A program made the position numbers and the translations under genes. 64,000 bases of DNA from assembly GCA_039602395.1 (NCBI GenBank), contig JBCNJP010000010.1:33443828-33507827 (forward strand). Direction: 5' to 3'. Under the pieces are notes generated by a model that did no database searches, was not told the origin of the DNA, and saw only the letters and a list, made by a program, of their open reading frames with translations. The stretch comes from Deinandra increscens subsp. villosa (lineage: Eukaryota > Streptophyta > Magnoliopsida > Asterales > Asteraceae). Every line of letters begins with the position of its first letter. Position 1 is the first letter of the stretch. This document shows, piece by piece, positions 32,168-41,902 of this stretch.

Positions 32168-35100
32168 TCAGTTTATAAATGACCCGAAGCGAATTGCTTC
32201 TGGTCGACCAGTGTCCTGATTTCCGATTGAAACCACTTTAGGTTTCCAGTGTTGTTGTTTTGGTAAATCAGTATCTGATGAACCAGTCACAGTTGATTGT
32301 GACGAACAACCTACAGATGAAACATTTTGAAAACGAGGAATAAATCTTCCTTGAGTTTTGAAAAATGTAGGTTGTGGAAATTCATCAAACACTCTGCCAT
32401 ATTCATCAATGAATCGCGGTTTGGCAGTTTTACCAACATAAGGAACCTTTTCTCTTCTTGAACTAGAAGCAACAGTGACATGACAATCTTGTGCCATATG
32501 CCCTTTTTGTCGGAAATTGTAACACAAATGATTGTTTATGTTTCTTTTCTTTGAAACCTGCATAGCTTCACACACATATTCATCTCCAAAATGATCATAA
32601 AAATTATCATATACCTGACGACGATGATCATGAACCCATTTAGAAGTCGGGCTCTTTGGAGTAGAATTTGATCCTCCAGAAGAAAATTTTGCAGATTGAT
32701 TCTTCTTGTTCCTCGGATCAGTAGTCTTCACAAATACTTCAGCAACTTTCTGAGCATCCACGCAGTGTAGCGGGAATTCTTTATCAGAAAATATTTGTTC
32801 CGAACCCTTGAGTTTGTAGAACCTCTTGGGTTGAACCTTCTCATCTTTGAAGACATCTTTCTTTACTTGCTTCACATTGACTCTTTTCAGTTGTTGTTGT
32901 CTTGAAACTTTTGAACTACCATCGTGAGTAACTTTTCCTTCAAATCCCAAACCAACACTCTTTCCTGAACCTTTCTCTCCCATTCCAGTAGATTTATGCC
33001 CATTCTTTACCAACCTAGAAAATTCAGCTTTAACTTTCTTGAGATCGTTTGGAGCATTGATAATTGTTTCATCAATGTCAGCTTTTGAAGACGAAGACCT
33101 AGACACAACCTTTTGAGCTTCAGAAGCTTCAGTACTTTTGCCTTTTTCCTCTTGCTTTTCTTCAACAGATTTAGTATTAACAAATCCAGAATAATCACCA
33201 GTCTCAACATTGTCTTTCAAATCATGAACACCTTCCTTGAGACTTCCTGGTGGTGCGGTTTTGTTGAACATCTTCTCAAAATTGTCATCTTTGGCCAAGA
33301 AACTTGTAAAAGATTGTGAATTAGTAACATTGTTCAAAAGACGTTTTGAATCAATGACCTCAATCTTTAATTCAGAAATTCTTTGATGAGCTTCAGCCAA
33401 CTCTTTTTCTGTTGCAATTAACTTCTTTGCCACTTTATTAGTTTCATACTTTTGCAATCGCAACTCATCTAGTCCGGCCAACAATTCCTTCTCGAGTTTA
33501 GTTTCGTTTCTTTTCAGAATATCCAAATTTGCATTTTGCAACTTGTTCACTCTAACCAACTCCCTCTTCTCATCAAGTAACTTTTCCATATCAGTCTGAT
33601 AAGATTGAATCTTAATAGCTTGGTCATCAGACAATTGAGTAAGTGTATCAAGTCTGGACTTGGATTTGTCAAAAAGATTTTGAAAATCCTTTGCTGTATC
33701 CTCAGCTTCATCTTTCCATTTCTTTACTTCTTTGACTAATTCAGCCTTTTCTTCAGATAATTTTGTAAATTTCTTTTCAAATTCCTGCTCAACACCTTGA
33801 AACTGCAACTTTTTTTCAACTAACTCTGTCTGAAAAACTGAAAACTTTTCTTTTTGAGATTCTAACTCTTGAATCATACCTTCCAACTTTTCTCTATCAG
33901 CAACCAAATCATTAATTCTCTTCTCACAATCAGCAACCAAATCTTCATTTTCCTTAAGCAGACTTTGAATCTTCTTATCTTTTTGAGAACAGAATTCACA
34001 AACAGATTCATAACCACTATTTCCAGATTCACTTGAATCAAATTCAGAATCAGTTACTTCTTCTTCATTATCACTATGAACAATTTGAGCAATCATCGCA
34101 GATGAACCAGTCCATGCAGACTCATCATTAATTTCATCAGTAGCCCAATCATAGCCTTTATTTGATGTTCGTGCCTTTTCAAATGCTTCAAGTACATCAG
34201 CATCCCAATCATAACCTTCATTGGACTCAGAAACAACAGCAGTTAAAGCTATTGGATCAGAAGTGTGTCCCCAACCATACTGTTTATCTACTTGAGACAC
34301 CAAAGCTGTTGGAGACTTTGATGAAGAAATATTTGATTTTGAACACTCACGAGCAAAATGACCAAAATTAGAACATTTGAAACATTTTACCTTTGATTTG
34401 TCTATGCCAACCTTGCCATTTGGATTAAAACTTTGAAATCCGGTCTTTTTCTTGAATCTTTTAAGTCTTTGGGCTAACATTGCAAGTTGCCAATTAATGT
34501 CCATTTGTTCAAGGTTATCTGGATCAATCTGATCAAAATCTTCTCCAATCAAATTAGATGTTGTCAAACCACCATTCAGTAATCCATAATATGAAGATAA
34601 CAAAGTTGAAATTAATGCTACATGCTCATCTGATGTTTTTGCAGAAAACGAAGTCTGACTCGAATTATTAGGAATAGTGAAGTTACACCCTCTTGATGAA
34701 TTTGCAGAGTTTCCTGAATCATGACCAACAACAAAAGAAGTTTGAGGTGGATTTGATGAATTAACACTGAATGATTTTGCCTTTGCATTGATACTTGCAG
34801 AATTTTGTCCATGATATAATTCAGGATTTTGTAATTGAGCAGTGGACTTGTTTGAATTCATCATTTCCATTTCTCGAGCATGAAGCTTTCCGGTCAAATC
34901 ATGAAATGACAATTCAGAATATTCTTTGTCATGAGTAAGTAACAACACATAACTTTCCCATCTTTCCAGTAATGCTTCCATCAATTTCTCTTTCAATTTT
35001 TCCTCGGTCTTTTCAATCTTGACCACTTTCATTTCACTAATTAGATGTGAAAACCTTGAAACAAGAGTAGAAATATTTTCTTTGTCATATTGTTGAAAAT

Positions 35101-35539
35101 TTTCAAATTCCTTGTTCAAAACTTTTCGTCTACTCTTCTTATATTGATCATTGCCTTCACATCGAGCAGATAAAGCATCCCATAACTGTTTAGCCTTCTT
35201 GCAAGTACTGAATTGATGTAACAACTCGGTAGGTAAAGCCATGGTAAGATAACCATAAACTTTTTGTTCAAGTTCATAACTTTTTCTTTCATCCTTATCA
35301 AAATCTTGAATCTCTTTATATTCTCCATTGTCAGTTGGACGCACATACAGCTTTCGAATCGGAATCCACAAATCAATATCATTTGTGCTAATATATGCAG
35401 AAAAACGTTGCTTCCAATTTTGATAATCTTCCAACTTTAACAACTTGGGAACTTTCTGACTTGTTCCTATTTCATTATCAAAATTGAGCATAGCTTGTAC
35501 CGTGCTTTGCATAGCCGCAAACGCTTGAAAATCAGACAT
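32168..35539 (-). CDS. gag: Copia-type Gag polyprotein, 1123 codons, intact, not followed by pol
   Basis: A single open frame from MSDFQAFAAMQ to FGSFIN and stop. Residues about 30-240 form a UBN2/DUF4219-type gag core (LEDYQNWKQRFSAYI, LWDALSARCEGNDQYKKS, SRFSHLISEMK, ERWESYVLLL). A first zinc knuckle CFKCSNFGHFAREC is near 385-398. An acidic linker leads to a long coiled coil at about 520-730. A second knuckle CYNFRQKGHMAQDC near 1005-1018 has Phe where the second Cys should be, so it probably cannot bind zinc normally. The frame stops where related full copia elements continue into protease. No stop or shift interrupts it despite its length, suggesting recent selection or recent birth. It would form the particle and bind RNA. 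Confidence 0.92.
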   Translation of the reverse strand: MSDFQAFAAMQSTVQAMLNFDNEIGTSQKVPKLLKLEDYQNWKQRFSAYISTNDIDLWIPIRKLYVRPTDNGEYKEIQDFDKDERKSYELEQKVYGYLTMALPTELLHQFSTCKKAKQLWDALSARCEGNDQYKKSRRKVLNKEFENFQQYDKENISTLVSRFSHLISEMKVVKIEKTEEKLKEKLMEALLERWESYVLLLTHDKEYSELSFHDLTGKLHAREMEMMNSNKSTAQLQNPELYHGQNSASINAKAKSFSVNSSNPPQTSFVVGHDSGNSANSSRGCNFTIPNNSSQTSFSAKTSDEHVALISTLLSSYYGLLNGGLTTSNLIGEDFDQIDPDNLEQMDINWQLAMLAQRLKRFKKKTGFQSFNPNGKVGIDKSKVKCFKCSNFGHFARECSKSNISSSKSPTALVSQVDKQYGWGHTSDPIALTAVVSESNEGYDWDADVLEAFEKARTSNKGYDWATDEINDESAWTGSSAMIAQIVHSDNEEEVTDSEFDSSESGNSGYESVCEFCSQKDKKIQSLLKENEDLVADCEKRINDLVADREKLEGMIQELESQKEKFSVFQTELVEKKLQFQGVEQEFEKKFTKLSEEKAELVKEVKKWKDEAEDTAKDFQNLFDKSKSRLDTLTQLSDDQAIKIQSYQTDMEKLLDEKRELVRVNKLQNANLDILKRNETKLEKELLAGLDELRLQKYETNKVAKKLIATEKELAEAHQRISELKIEVIDSKRLLNNVTNSQSFTSFLAKDDNFEKMFNKTAPPGSLKEGVHDLKDNVETGDYSGFVNTKSVEEKQEEKGKSTEASEAQKVVSRSSSSKADIDETIINAPNDLKKVKAEFSRLVKNGHKSTGMGEKGSGKSVGLGFEGKVTHDGSSKVSRQQQLKRVNVKQVKKDVFKDEKVQPKRFYKLKGSEQIFSDKEFPLHCVDAQKVAEVFVKTTDPRNKKNQSAKFSSGGSNSTPKSPTSKWVHDHRRQVYDNFYDHFGDEYVCEAMQVSKKRNINNHLCYNFRQKGHMAQDCHVTVASSSRREKVPYVGKTAKPRFIDEYGRVFDEFPQPTFFKTQGRFIPRFQNVSSVGCSSQSTVTGSSDTDLPKQQHWKPKVVSIGNQDTGRPEAIRFGSFIN

Positions 35540-35747
35540 TTTTCACCGAAAATGATACTTCAAAAACTTCGAACTAAAAAATGAAGGTCTTCCAAGCGGA
35601 TTTTGGGGGTCAAAACTGGACAGTACTGGCCGTAGGCGTGTACAAGTCCTAGATCTCATTGAGACGAACGTTTTGGCTGGTATTGGGTTCCGTAACTCTT
35701 TACGGTTCTCAAGTTACATCAGTTTTAGTGAAGGTCACTATTCTGCC

Positions 35748-36037
35748 AGCGGACCAAAACAAATCGGCGGACCAAAATACTACCAGCGGATCAGATTTGT
35801 ACCTGCGGACCAAATCCGGATCAGATTTCGTCTGGCGAACCAGATTTCGTACGGCGGACCAGATGATACGCTGAAAGCGGATCAGATGGTACGCTGAAAC
35901 TGCCATGGATCAAAAATATGAAGATTGCCTACGCGGACCAGATTAGCGGACCAGAATGCTGATGAAGATACACGGGCGGACCAACCAGCGGACCAGAAAA
36001 TTCATCCGGCGGACCAGAATTTCGACCTGCGGACCAA
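35748..36037. repeat. Interspersed GCGGACCA octamer array in the leader
   Basis: About 14 occurrences of GCGGACCA or one-base variants (gcggatca, gcgaacca) in 290 bp, irregularly spaced at 10-35 bp. The same octamer, in both orientations, forms the palindromic ggtccgccggacc core of both LTRs. Confidence 0.85.
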
Positions 36038-36249
36038 GCTGTAATCGAATGATTTTTCGATTTTGCGACTTTTGAAGCTTGAATTTGATTCAGTGAGGTG
36101 TGAAATCACTCCAAAAACACTTAGAAATCATTTTTCATCTCAGAAACACTTGGAATTGGAAGAATTTGATGAAAACGTGAAGAAACCCAAACTTTCTCTC
36201 TCTAAAAATCCGAAAATTGATCAAAAACATAGCAGTAGAGCAACCAAAT

Positions 36250-36261
36250 GCTCTGATACCA
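36250..36261 (-). promoter_or_regulatory. Primer-binding site of the gag-only element (tRNA-Met type)
   Basis: Plus strand gctctgatacca, minus strand TGGTATCAGAGC, a full match to the plant initiator tRNA-Met primer site, two bases from the 5' LTR end at 36264. Confidence 0.92.
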
Positions 36262-36263
36262 CT

Positions 36264-36617
36264 TGTAGAAACGAGATATTATCTTACTACTGCATGCTTT
36301 GATCAATGATAGTAAACACGGATGTAAATAAGAGATTTTGTATTGAATCACTTGAAGATTACAAACACAAGCTCTCTAGTTTCTCTCTCTAGAAACACAC
36401 ACAGAAAGTGTAGAAATGACAGAAGTGTTCAGAAGTGTTTTTCTCTCATTCTAACACTACCTATTTATACTAAGTGACTAACCACCCAGCGTACCAAACT
36501 GGTACGCCGGACCATGTGGTACGCCACTAAAGACATTTCTACCACAACTCATACTCAGACACGCTCACATAGATACAATACACGAGACACGTCATAACAT
36601 AGGAATATGCTTCTACA
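36264..36617 (-). repeat. 5' LTR of the gag-only element (354 bp)
   Basis: Same ends as the 3' LTR. The TATA box on the minus strand corresponds to plus ctatttatac at 36461-36470. It holds one ggtacgccggaccatg unit where the 3' LTR has two. Confidence 0.9.
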
Positions 36618-37199
36618 TGAACTAAGGCTTCTATTTATAGTATAAGGTGTTAAATATGGTCTAGACACGTCCCATGGTGACTAAGGATCAAATTTGATGA
36701 GTCATAAGAAGTAATTATTCCAATGAATGATATTGTGACACATAAGTATGTGACTAGGATATAATTTTGATGAGTCATAATAAGTAATCATTCAAATGAA
36801 TGATATTGTGACACATAAGTATGTGACTAGGATATTATGGTGCATTATCATTTAAGCCTTAAAACATATTAGGATATATTCCTGATTATTTCTAACTCTC
36901 GAGATACATAAAACGATGATTATAACCCTGTATACTAACACGTATTTATCCATAGATTATCTTTGCAACTACGTATCCACATATATCTCATATATAATAT
37001 ATATATAACACATACATATGTTTACTAACATTTTAACTTGTTAAACACGTATATCAAGTATAATTGTTATATTAACTATCAATTACGCATTCCTTAGTGT
37101 GTTAACATGTTATCCACATAAACACGTATAAAACATGATTACTTTCATATCTGGATATATAAACACACATATATAACATATTTATCTTGAGATGTTACA
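36618..37199 (-). repeat. Minus-strand gypsy LTR, U3 with TATA box
   Basis: On the minus strand it starts TGTAACATCTC at 37199, right after a purine tract, and runs to the insertion site of the gag-only element. It includes two tandem units of about 80 bp at 36679-36840 (each with atgagtcataa and gatattgtgacacataagta). A TATA box lies at 36631-36640 (minus ctataaatag), only about 10-20 bp from the insertion point. The LTR resumes at 30063. Confidence 0.8.
36631..36640 (-). promoter_or_regulatory. TATA box of the minus-strand gypsy LTR
   Basis: Minus-strand CTATAAATAG in the same context as the plus-strand relative at 19126. Its expected transcription start falls at the junction with the gag-only element. 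Confidence 0.6.
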
Positions 37200-37240
37200 A
37201 ATCACCCCTCCTTAAACAAGGTTTCGTCCTCGAAACCTGT
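37200..37240 (-). promoter_or_regulatory. Polypurine tract of the minus-strand gypsy
   Basis: Minus-strand caggtttcgaggacgaaacc followed by ttaaggaggggtgatt and the LTR start. Nearly the same sequence precedes the plus-strand LTR at 6343, showing the two belong to one family. Confidence 0.75.
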
Positions 37241-38762
37241 TCAGACCTCGAATATCTCTGGATGAGATTCTCGCATCTCATCTTCTCTTTCCCAGGTTGA
37301 TTCAGAACATTTCTTGTGCATCCACTGCACTCTAACTATAGGAACTACTTCATTTCGAAGCTTCCTTTCACTGCGATCTAGAATCGTAACTGGCCTTTCT
37401 ACATAGGATAATTTATCGTCTACTTCTATTTCTTCCAACGGCACAATTTCTGATTCATCAAATACACACTTTCTCAGATGAGAAACATGAAATGTCGGGT
37501 GAATACTAGACAATTCCTTAGGCATATCTAGCTGATAGGCAAATTCGCCCACACGTTCTGCAATCTTAAAAGGTCCTATATACCTTGTGCCTAACTTACC
37601 CCTCTTGCGAAACCGAATAATACCCTTCCAAGGAGAAACTTTTAACAAAACAAAGTCTCCCTCCTTGAACTCAAATGGCCTTCTCCTCTTGTCCGCATAT
37701 GACTTTTGTCGATCTTGCGCAGTCTTTAATCGAGCTTTAAATAAATCAAGATTCTGAGCTAGGTTCTGAACCTCATTTTTGCTTCCAAGCTCTCGCTGAC
37801 CCACTTCACCCCAACATACCGGAGTTCTACACCTTCTACCATACAACATCTCGAAGGGCGGCATTCCAATGCTGGAATGATAATTGTTGTTATAGGAGAA
37901 CTCTGCCAAGTGTAGGTGACAATCCCAACTTCCTCCAAAGTCAATAATGCAAGCACGTAACATGTCTTCCAGAGTTTGAATCGTTCTCTCACTCTATCCA
38001 TTTGTCTGAGGATGGTATGTCGTGCTAATATGTAACCTTGATCCCATTTGCTCGTGGAATTTCTTCCAAAACCGCGAAGTGAACCACGTGTCCCTATCCG
38101 AGACGATAGTTACCGGTACTCCGTGTTGAGCAAAAATCTCTTTTGTGAACAATTTAGCTAACTCTTCAGAAGAATGTGCCTCCTTAATGGGTAAGAAGCG
38201 AGCACTCTTTGTTAGCCTATCCACTATCACCCAGATGGTGTCATAACCTTTAGCTGTTTTTGGTAGCTTAGTTATGAAGTCCATCGTGATATGTTCCATT
38301 TCCACTCGGGAATCTTTAAAGGTTGAAGCTCACCATAAGGCTTCTGATGTTCAGCTTTAACCTTTGCGCAAGTCAAACACCTTTTCACGTGCTGCATGAC
38401 GTTAAACTTCATACCTGGCCACCAATAGTCCCGTTTTAAGTCTTGGTACATCTTGGTCACGCTAGGATGAATTGAATAACTTGACTTATGAGCTTCCTCC
38501 ATAATTTTACCGCGAATCTCACCCATAAGCGGTACCCACATTCGACCAAACCTGTTCTTAACTCTAAGCTCATTCTCTTCTAATCTTTCAGCTTGACCTA
38601 CCATTCTCTCTTTCTTTATGTTCTCTTCTTTCAGAGCCTCGTCTTGATCTCTTCGAAGCTGGACTAGAAAATCAGGAGTAACAACCAATTTATACGACCT
38701 CACCCTAATCGAAGGATGCTCCTCCTTTCTACTCAAGGCATCGGGCACTACGTTGGCCTTAC
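37241..38762 (-). pseudogene. pol: Ty3/gypsy pol C-terminal half: end of RNase H, integrase, chromodomain-like tail
   Basis: Reading from the gap edge: PDALSRKEEHPS (end of RNase H) and the integrase zinc region with AHKSSYSIHPSVTKMYQDL and CLTCAKVKAEHQKP. A one-base frameshift falls near 38305 at EWKWN. The core follows with MDFITKLPK (first D), VSDRDTWFTSRFW (second D) and YHPQTNG. A TAG stop then replaces a Gln codon just before SERTIQTLEDML (the E motif). Then come FKEGDFVLLKVSPWKG, GPFKIAERVG and the tail STWEREDEMRESHPEIF, ending at a natural stop 37241-37243. Only two lesions are visible in about 500 codons. It probably belongs to the same element as 63035-64000. Confidence 0.88.
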
Positions 38763-39262
38763 NNNNNNNNNNNNNNNNNNNNNNNNNNNNNNNNNNNNNN
38801 NNNNNNNNNNNNNNNNNNNNNNNNNNNNNNNNNNNNNNNNNNNNNNNNNNNNNNNNNNNNNNNNNNNNNNNNNNNNNNNNNNNNNNNNNNNNNNNNNNNN
38901 NNNNNNNNNNNNNNNNNNNNNNNNNNNNNNNNNNNNNNNNNNNNNNNNNNNNNNNNNNNNNNNNNNNNNNNNNNNNNNNNNNNNNNNNNNNNNNNNNNNN
39001 NNNNNNNNNNNNNNNNNNNNNNNNNNNNNNNNNNNNNNNNNNNNNNNNNNNNNNNNNNNNNNNNNNNNNNNNNNNNNNNNNNNNNNNNNNNNNNNNNNNN
39101 NNNNNNNNNNNNNNNNNNNNNNNNNNNNNNNNNNNNNNNNNNNNNNNNNNNNNNNNNNNNNNNNNNNNNNNNNNNNNNNNNNNNNNNNNNNNNNNNNNNN
39201 NNNNNNNNNNNNNNNNNNNNNNNNNNNNNNNNNNNNNNNNNNNNNNNNNNNNNNNNNNNNNN
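38763..39262. other. Assembly gap of exactly 500 N
   Basis: The sequence to the left is minus-strand gypsy RNase H. The sequence to the right starts inside a different plus-strand element. The round size suggests a placeholder. Frames drawn across it are meaningless. Confidence 0.99.
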
Positions 39263-40567
39263 CGTGACAGTTATTCTCGCACATGTAATAACCCCATTCA
39301 CATATAATCTAGACTTTCCTTTAGTTTGACATTAATAACTTAAGGCGAAAGTATGCCGCCTAGACGCCGAGCCACCAGAGACGCCTCACCTCCTCCGCCC
39401 TTGAGCGCTGCTGAAATCGAGGAACTGATTGCTCAATGGGTTGCTGAAGCCGTCACTACTACTGCAACCCAACGTCACGCGGACGATGGGGCGCGCGGTA
39501 AGAACGAATTAACCAAGGTTAGAAAACACTAGACTACAATTGCACCAAATTATGTTCAATGTTTTAACCTAACACTGTAAGCCCTCATGAATGTTCATAA
39601 AAGGACTTTATGAATTAAAGCCTACACCTTTTAGAGGTTCCGTGAGTTATTCACCCTGTCCGAAGAACCGTTACACCGTTACAACACCCTTATGCTCCAA
39701 AAGCAACCTACACCACACTCTCGATTGTGGTAATGTCTACTGTAACATCTACACGGTTAAAAGACATGTAGCACGCGATTGCCCAAATCACACATGCTAC
39801 GGTTGCTGGGAAATTGACCATTACAAAAAGGGAATGCCCAAAGGTGAAGAATGAAGATGCTAACCATGCTAGGGGAAGAACTTTCGTGATCAATGTCGGA
39901 GACGCCGTCGTGACCCCAGCGACGAGTACGTTCCTGCTAGATAAGCATTATACCTCTGCTTTATTCGGTACTAGTGCCGATAGAAGCTTGTGTCTACCGA
40001 TTTTAGTCAATTACTTGAAATCGCCCCTGTTTCCCTAGACACTAAGTTTGCATCGAAGTTGCAAATGGATTTTTGATAAAAACCAGAGTAATCTACCCAG
40101 ACTACCCGCTGACCATTATTCCAGCATCGAATCAATGCCCATTGATTTATGAAGTTTCAATGTAGTTATTGAAATGGATTGGTTAGCAAGGGACCATGCA
40201 GAAATTGTGTGTCATGAGAAAATGGTTTGAGTGCCGATAGCAGACGGTAACACTCTGAACGTGCAAGGCGAGAAGAGTGGAGCCAAGCTAAATACCATAT
40301 CTTGTATGAAGGCAGATAAATTCCTCCGCACGGGATGCCATGCCATCCTAGCTCATGTCACTGAGAAGAAACCGAAAGAGAGCGCGTCGAAGACGTTCAT
40401 ATCGTCTGCGAACACCAGGAAGTCTTTCCAGAAGACTTTCCAGGCTTATCTCCAGCACGGCAAGTAGAGTTTCGCATCGACCTAACACCCGGAGCCGCCC
40501 CGTTGCCAGGTCCCCTTACCGACTGGCACTATCTGAAATGCGAGAGTTATCTAGCTAACTGCAAGAG

Positions 40568-41164
40568 TTGCTAGATAAGAGCTTCAATTATCGAAGCCAC
40601 TCCCCGTGGGGTGCTCCCGTTTTATTCGTGAAGAAGAATGATGGAACATTCAGGATGTGTATCGACTACCGAGAGTCGAACAAACAGACTGTGAAGAACC
40701 GTTACCCGCTTCCAAGGATCGATGACTTGTTTGATCAACTTCAAGGATCATACTTCCATTCTAAGATCGATCTCAGGTCGGGGTACCACCAACTTCGAGT
40801 TAGAGATGATGATGTCTCAAAGACGGCGTTTAGAAAATGCCATAAGCATTACGAGTTCCTCGTTATGCCATTTGGATTAACTAACGCACCGACCGTATTC
40901 ATGGACTTAATGAATCGCGTGTGCAAACAATACTTGGATAAATTTGTTATCGTGTTCATCGACGATATTCTTATCTACTCACGTAGTAAGAAAGAACACG
41001 AGGAACACTTGAGGCTCATCTTAAAATTGCTGAAGAAAGAAGAGCTGTTCGCGAAATTCTCCAAATGTGATTTTTGGATTCGCGAAGTACACTTTCTGAG
41101 TCATGTGATCAACGACCACGATATTCACGTTGATCCGGCTAAGATTGAAGCAATCAAAGATTAG
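40568..41164 (+). pseudogene. pol: Copy A reverse transcriptase fragment
   Basis: 198 codons open: GAPVLFVKKNDGTFRMCIDYR, IDLRSGYHQLRV, MPFGLTNAPTVFMDLMN and the catalytic VFIDDILIYSRSK at about residues 130-142. The stop TAG at 41162-41164 sits where relatives have Trp (IKNW). Downstream the reading continues TEIRQFLGLAGYYRRFIENF, so one base change ends the frame. Confidence 0.9.
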
Positions 41165-41902
41165 AGTACTCCCACGACCCCAACCGAGATTCGACAATTC
41201 TTAGGTCTCGCTGGCTACTATCGCCGATTCATTGAAAATTTTTCCAAGATAGCCCAGCCCCTTACCACACTGACTCAGAAAGATAAGATGTACATCTGGG
41301 ATGATAAAACTGAAACTGCCTTCCAGTTGTTGAAGCGAAAACCTTGCAATGCCCCAAATCCTGTCCTTACTTGACGAAATCGACGATTTCGTTGTATACT
41401 ATGATGTTTTGCATCAAGGCTTAGGTTGCGTACTGATGCAGCTTGAGAAAGTCATCGCTTACGCCTCTCGACAACTGAAGATTCATGAGAAGAATTACAC
41501 GAATCGCGACTTAGAACTTGGAGCATTTGTCTTTGCCCTCGAAATCTGGAGGCACTACCTCTATGGGACTCGGTGCGTTATATTCACCGATCACAAGAGC
41601 CTCCAGCGCATCTTTAACCAAAAAGAGCTAAACATGAGCCGACGATGATGGTTGAACTGCTTAACGATTACGAATGTAAGATTCGTTATCACCCGGGAAA
41701 GGCTAACGTTGTAGCCGATGCTTTAAGCAGGAAGAAACATACCAAACCGTGTCGTGTTCAAACCTTAAGAATGACCATACGCTCGAATCTCACGTCACAA
41801 TTTCGTTACGCTCAAATCGAAGCTCTTAAGCCTGTGAATCTGAAAATGAATGCTTGCGCGGCATGGAGAAACAACTGCTTGAAAAGCCTGATGGAACCAT
41901 GA
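41165..41902 (+). pseudogene. pol: Copy A RNase H fragments
   Basis: Three pieces in shifting frames: the RT-RNase H linker, then 41349-41648 with GLGCVLMQ, VIAYASRQLK, NRDLELGAFVFALEIWRHYLYG and FTDHKSLQRIF, then 41645-41902 with VELLNDYECKIRYHPGKANV. One catalytic Asp is changed (YYDVLHQ, where YCDASHQ is usual). Confidence 0.85.

Larger units (their letters stand above)
35540..36263 (-). other. Leader of the gag-only element (between primer site and gag)
   Basis: About 720 bp on the minus strand. It carries the GCGGACCA array (35748-36037) and no supported gene; the overlapping 71-79 codon frames on the plus strand are chance. Confidence 0.75.
30064..36617 (-). mobile_element. Gag-only LTR retrotransposon (copia-type gag, TR-GAG-like), 6554 bp, complete
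   Basis: LTRs at 30064-30434 and 36264-36617 start TGTAGAAACG and end CTTCTACA (plus-strand reading). The target site tgaac is duplicated exactly at 30059-30063 and 36618-36622. On the minus strand a primer site TGGTATCAGAGC follows the 5' LTR and a purine tract aagggggagtc precedes the 3' LTR. The only long frame is a 1123-codon gag; no protease, integrase, RT or RNase H is visible. The LTRs differ at about four bases plus a 17 bp indel. Such gag-only elements are known in plants as TR-GAGs and depend on pol from elsewhere. Confidence 0.92.

Noticed and set aside
35659..35906. Short frames in the GCGGACCA array
   Set aside because: Three overlapping frames on both strands driven by the repeated octamer; the stretch is leader of the gag-only element.
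38716..39307. Frames of about 180 codons across the N block
   Set aside because: They consist of unknown residues from the assembly gap.
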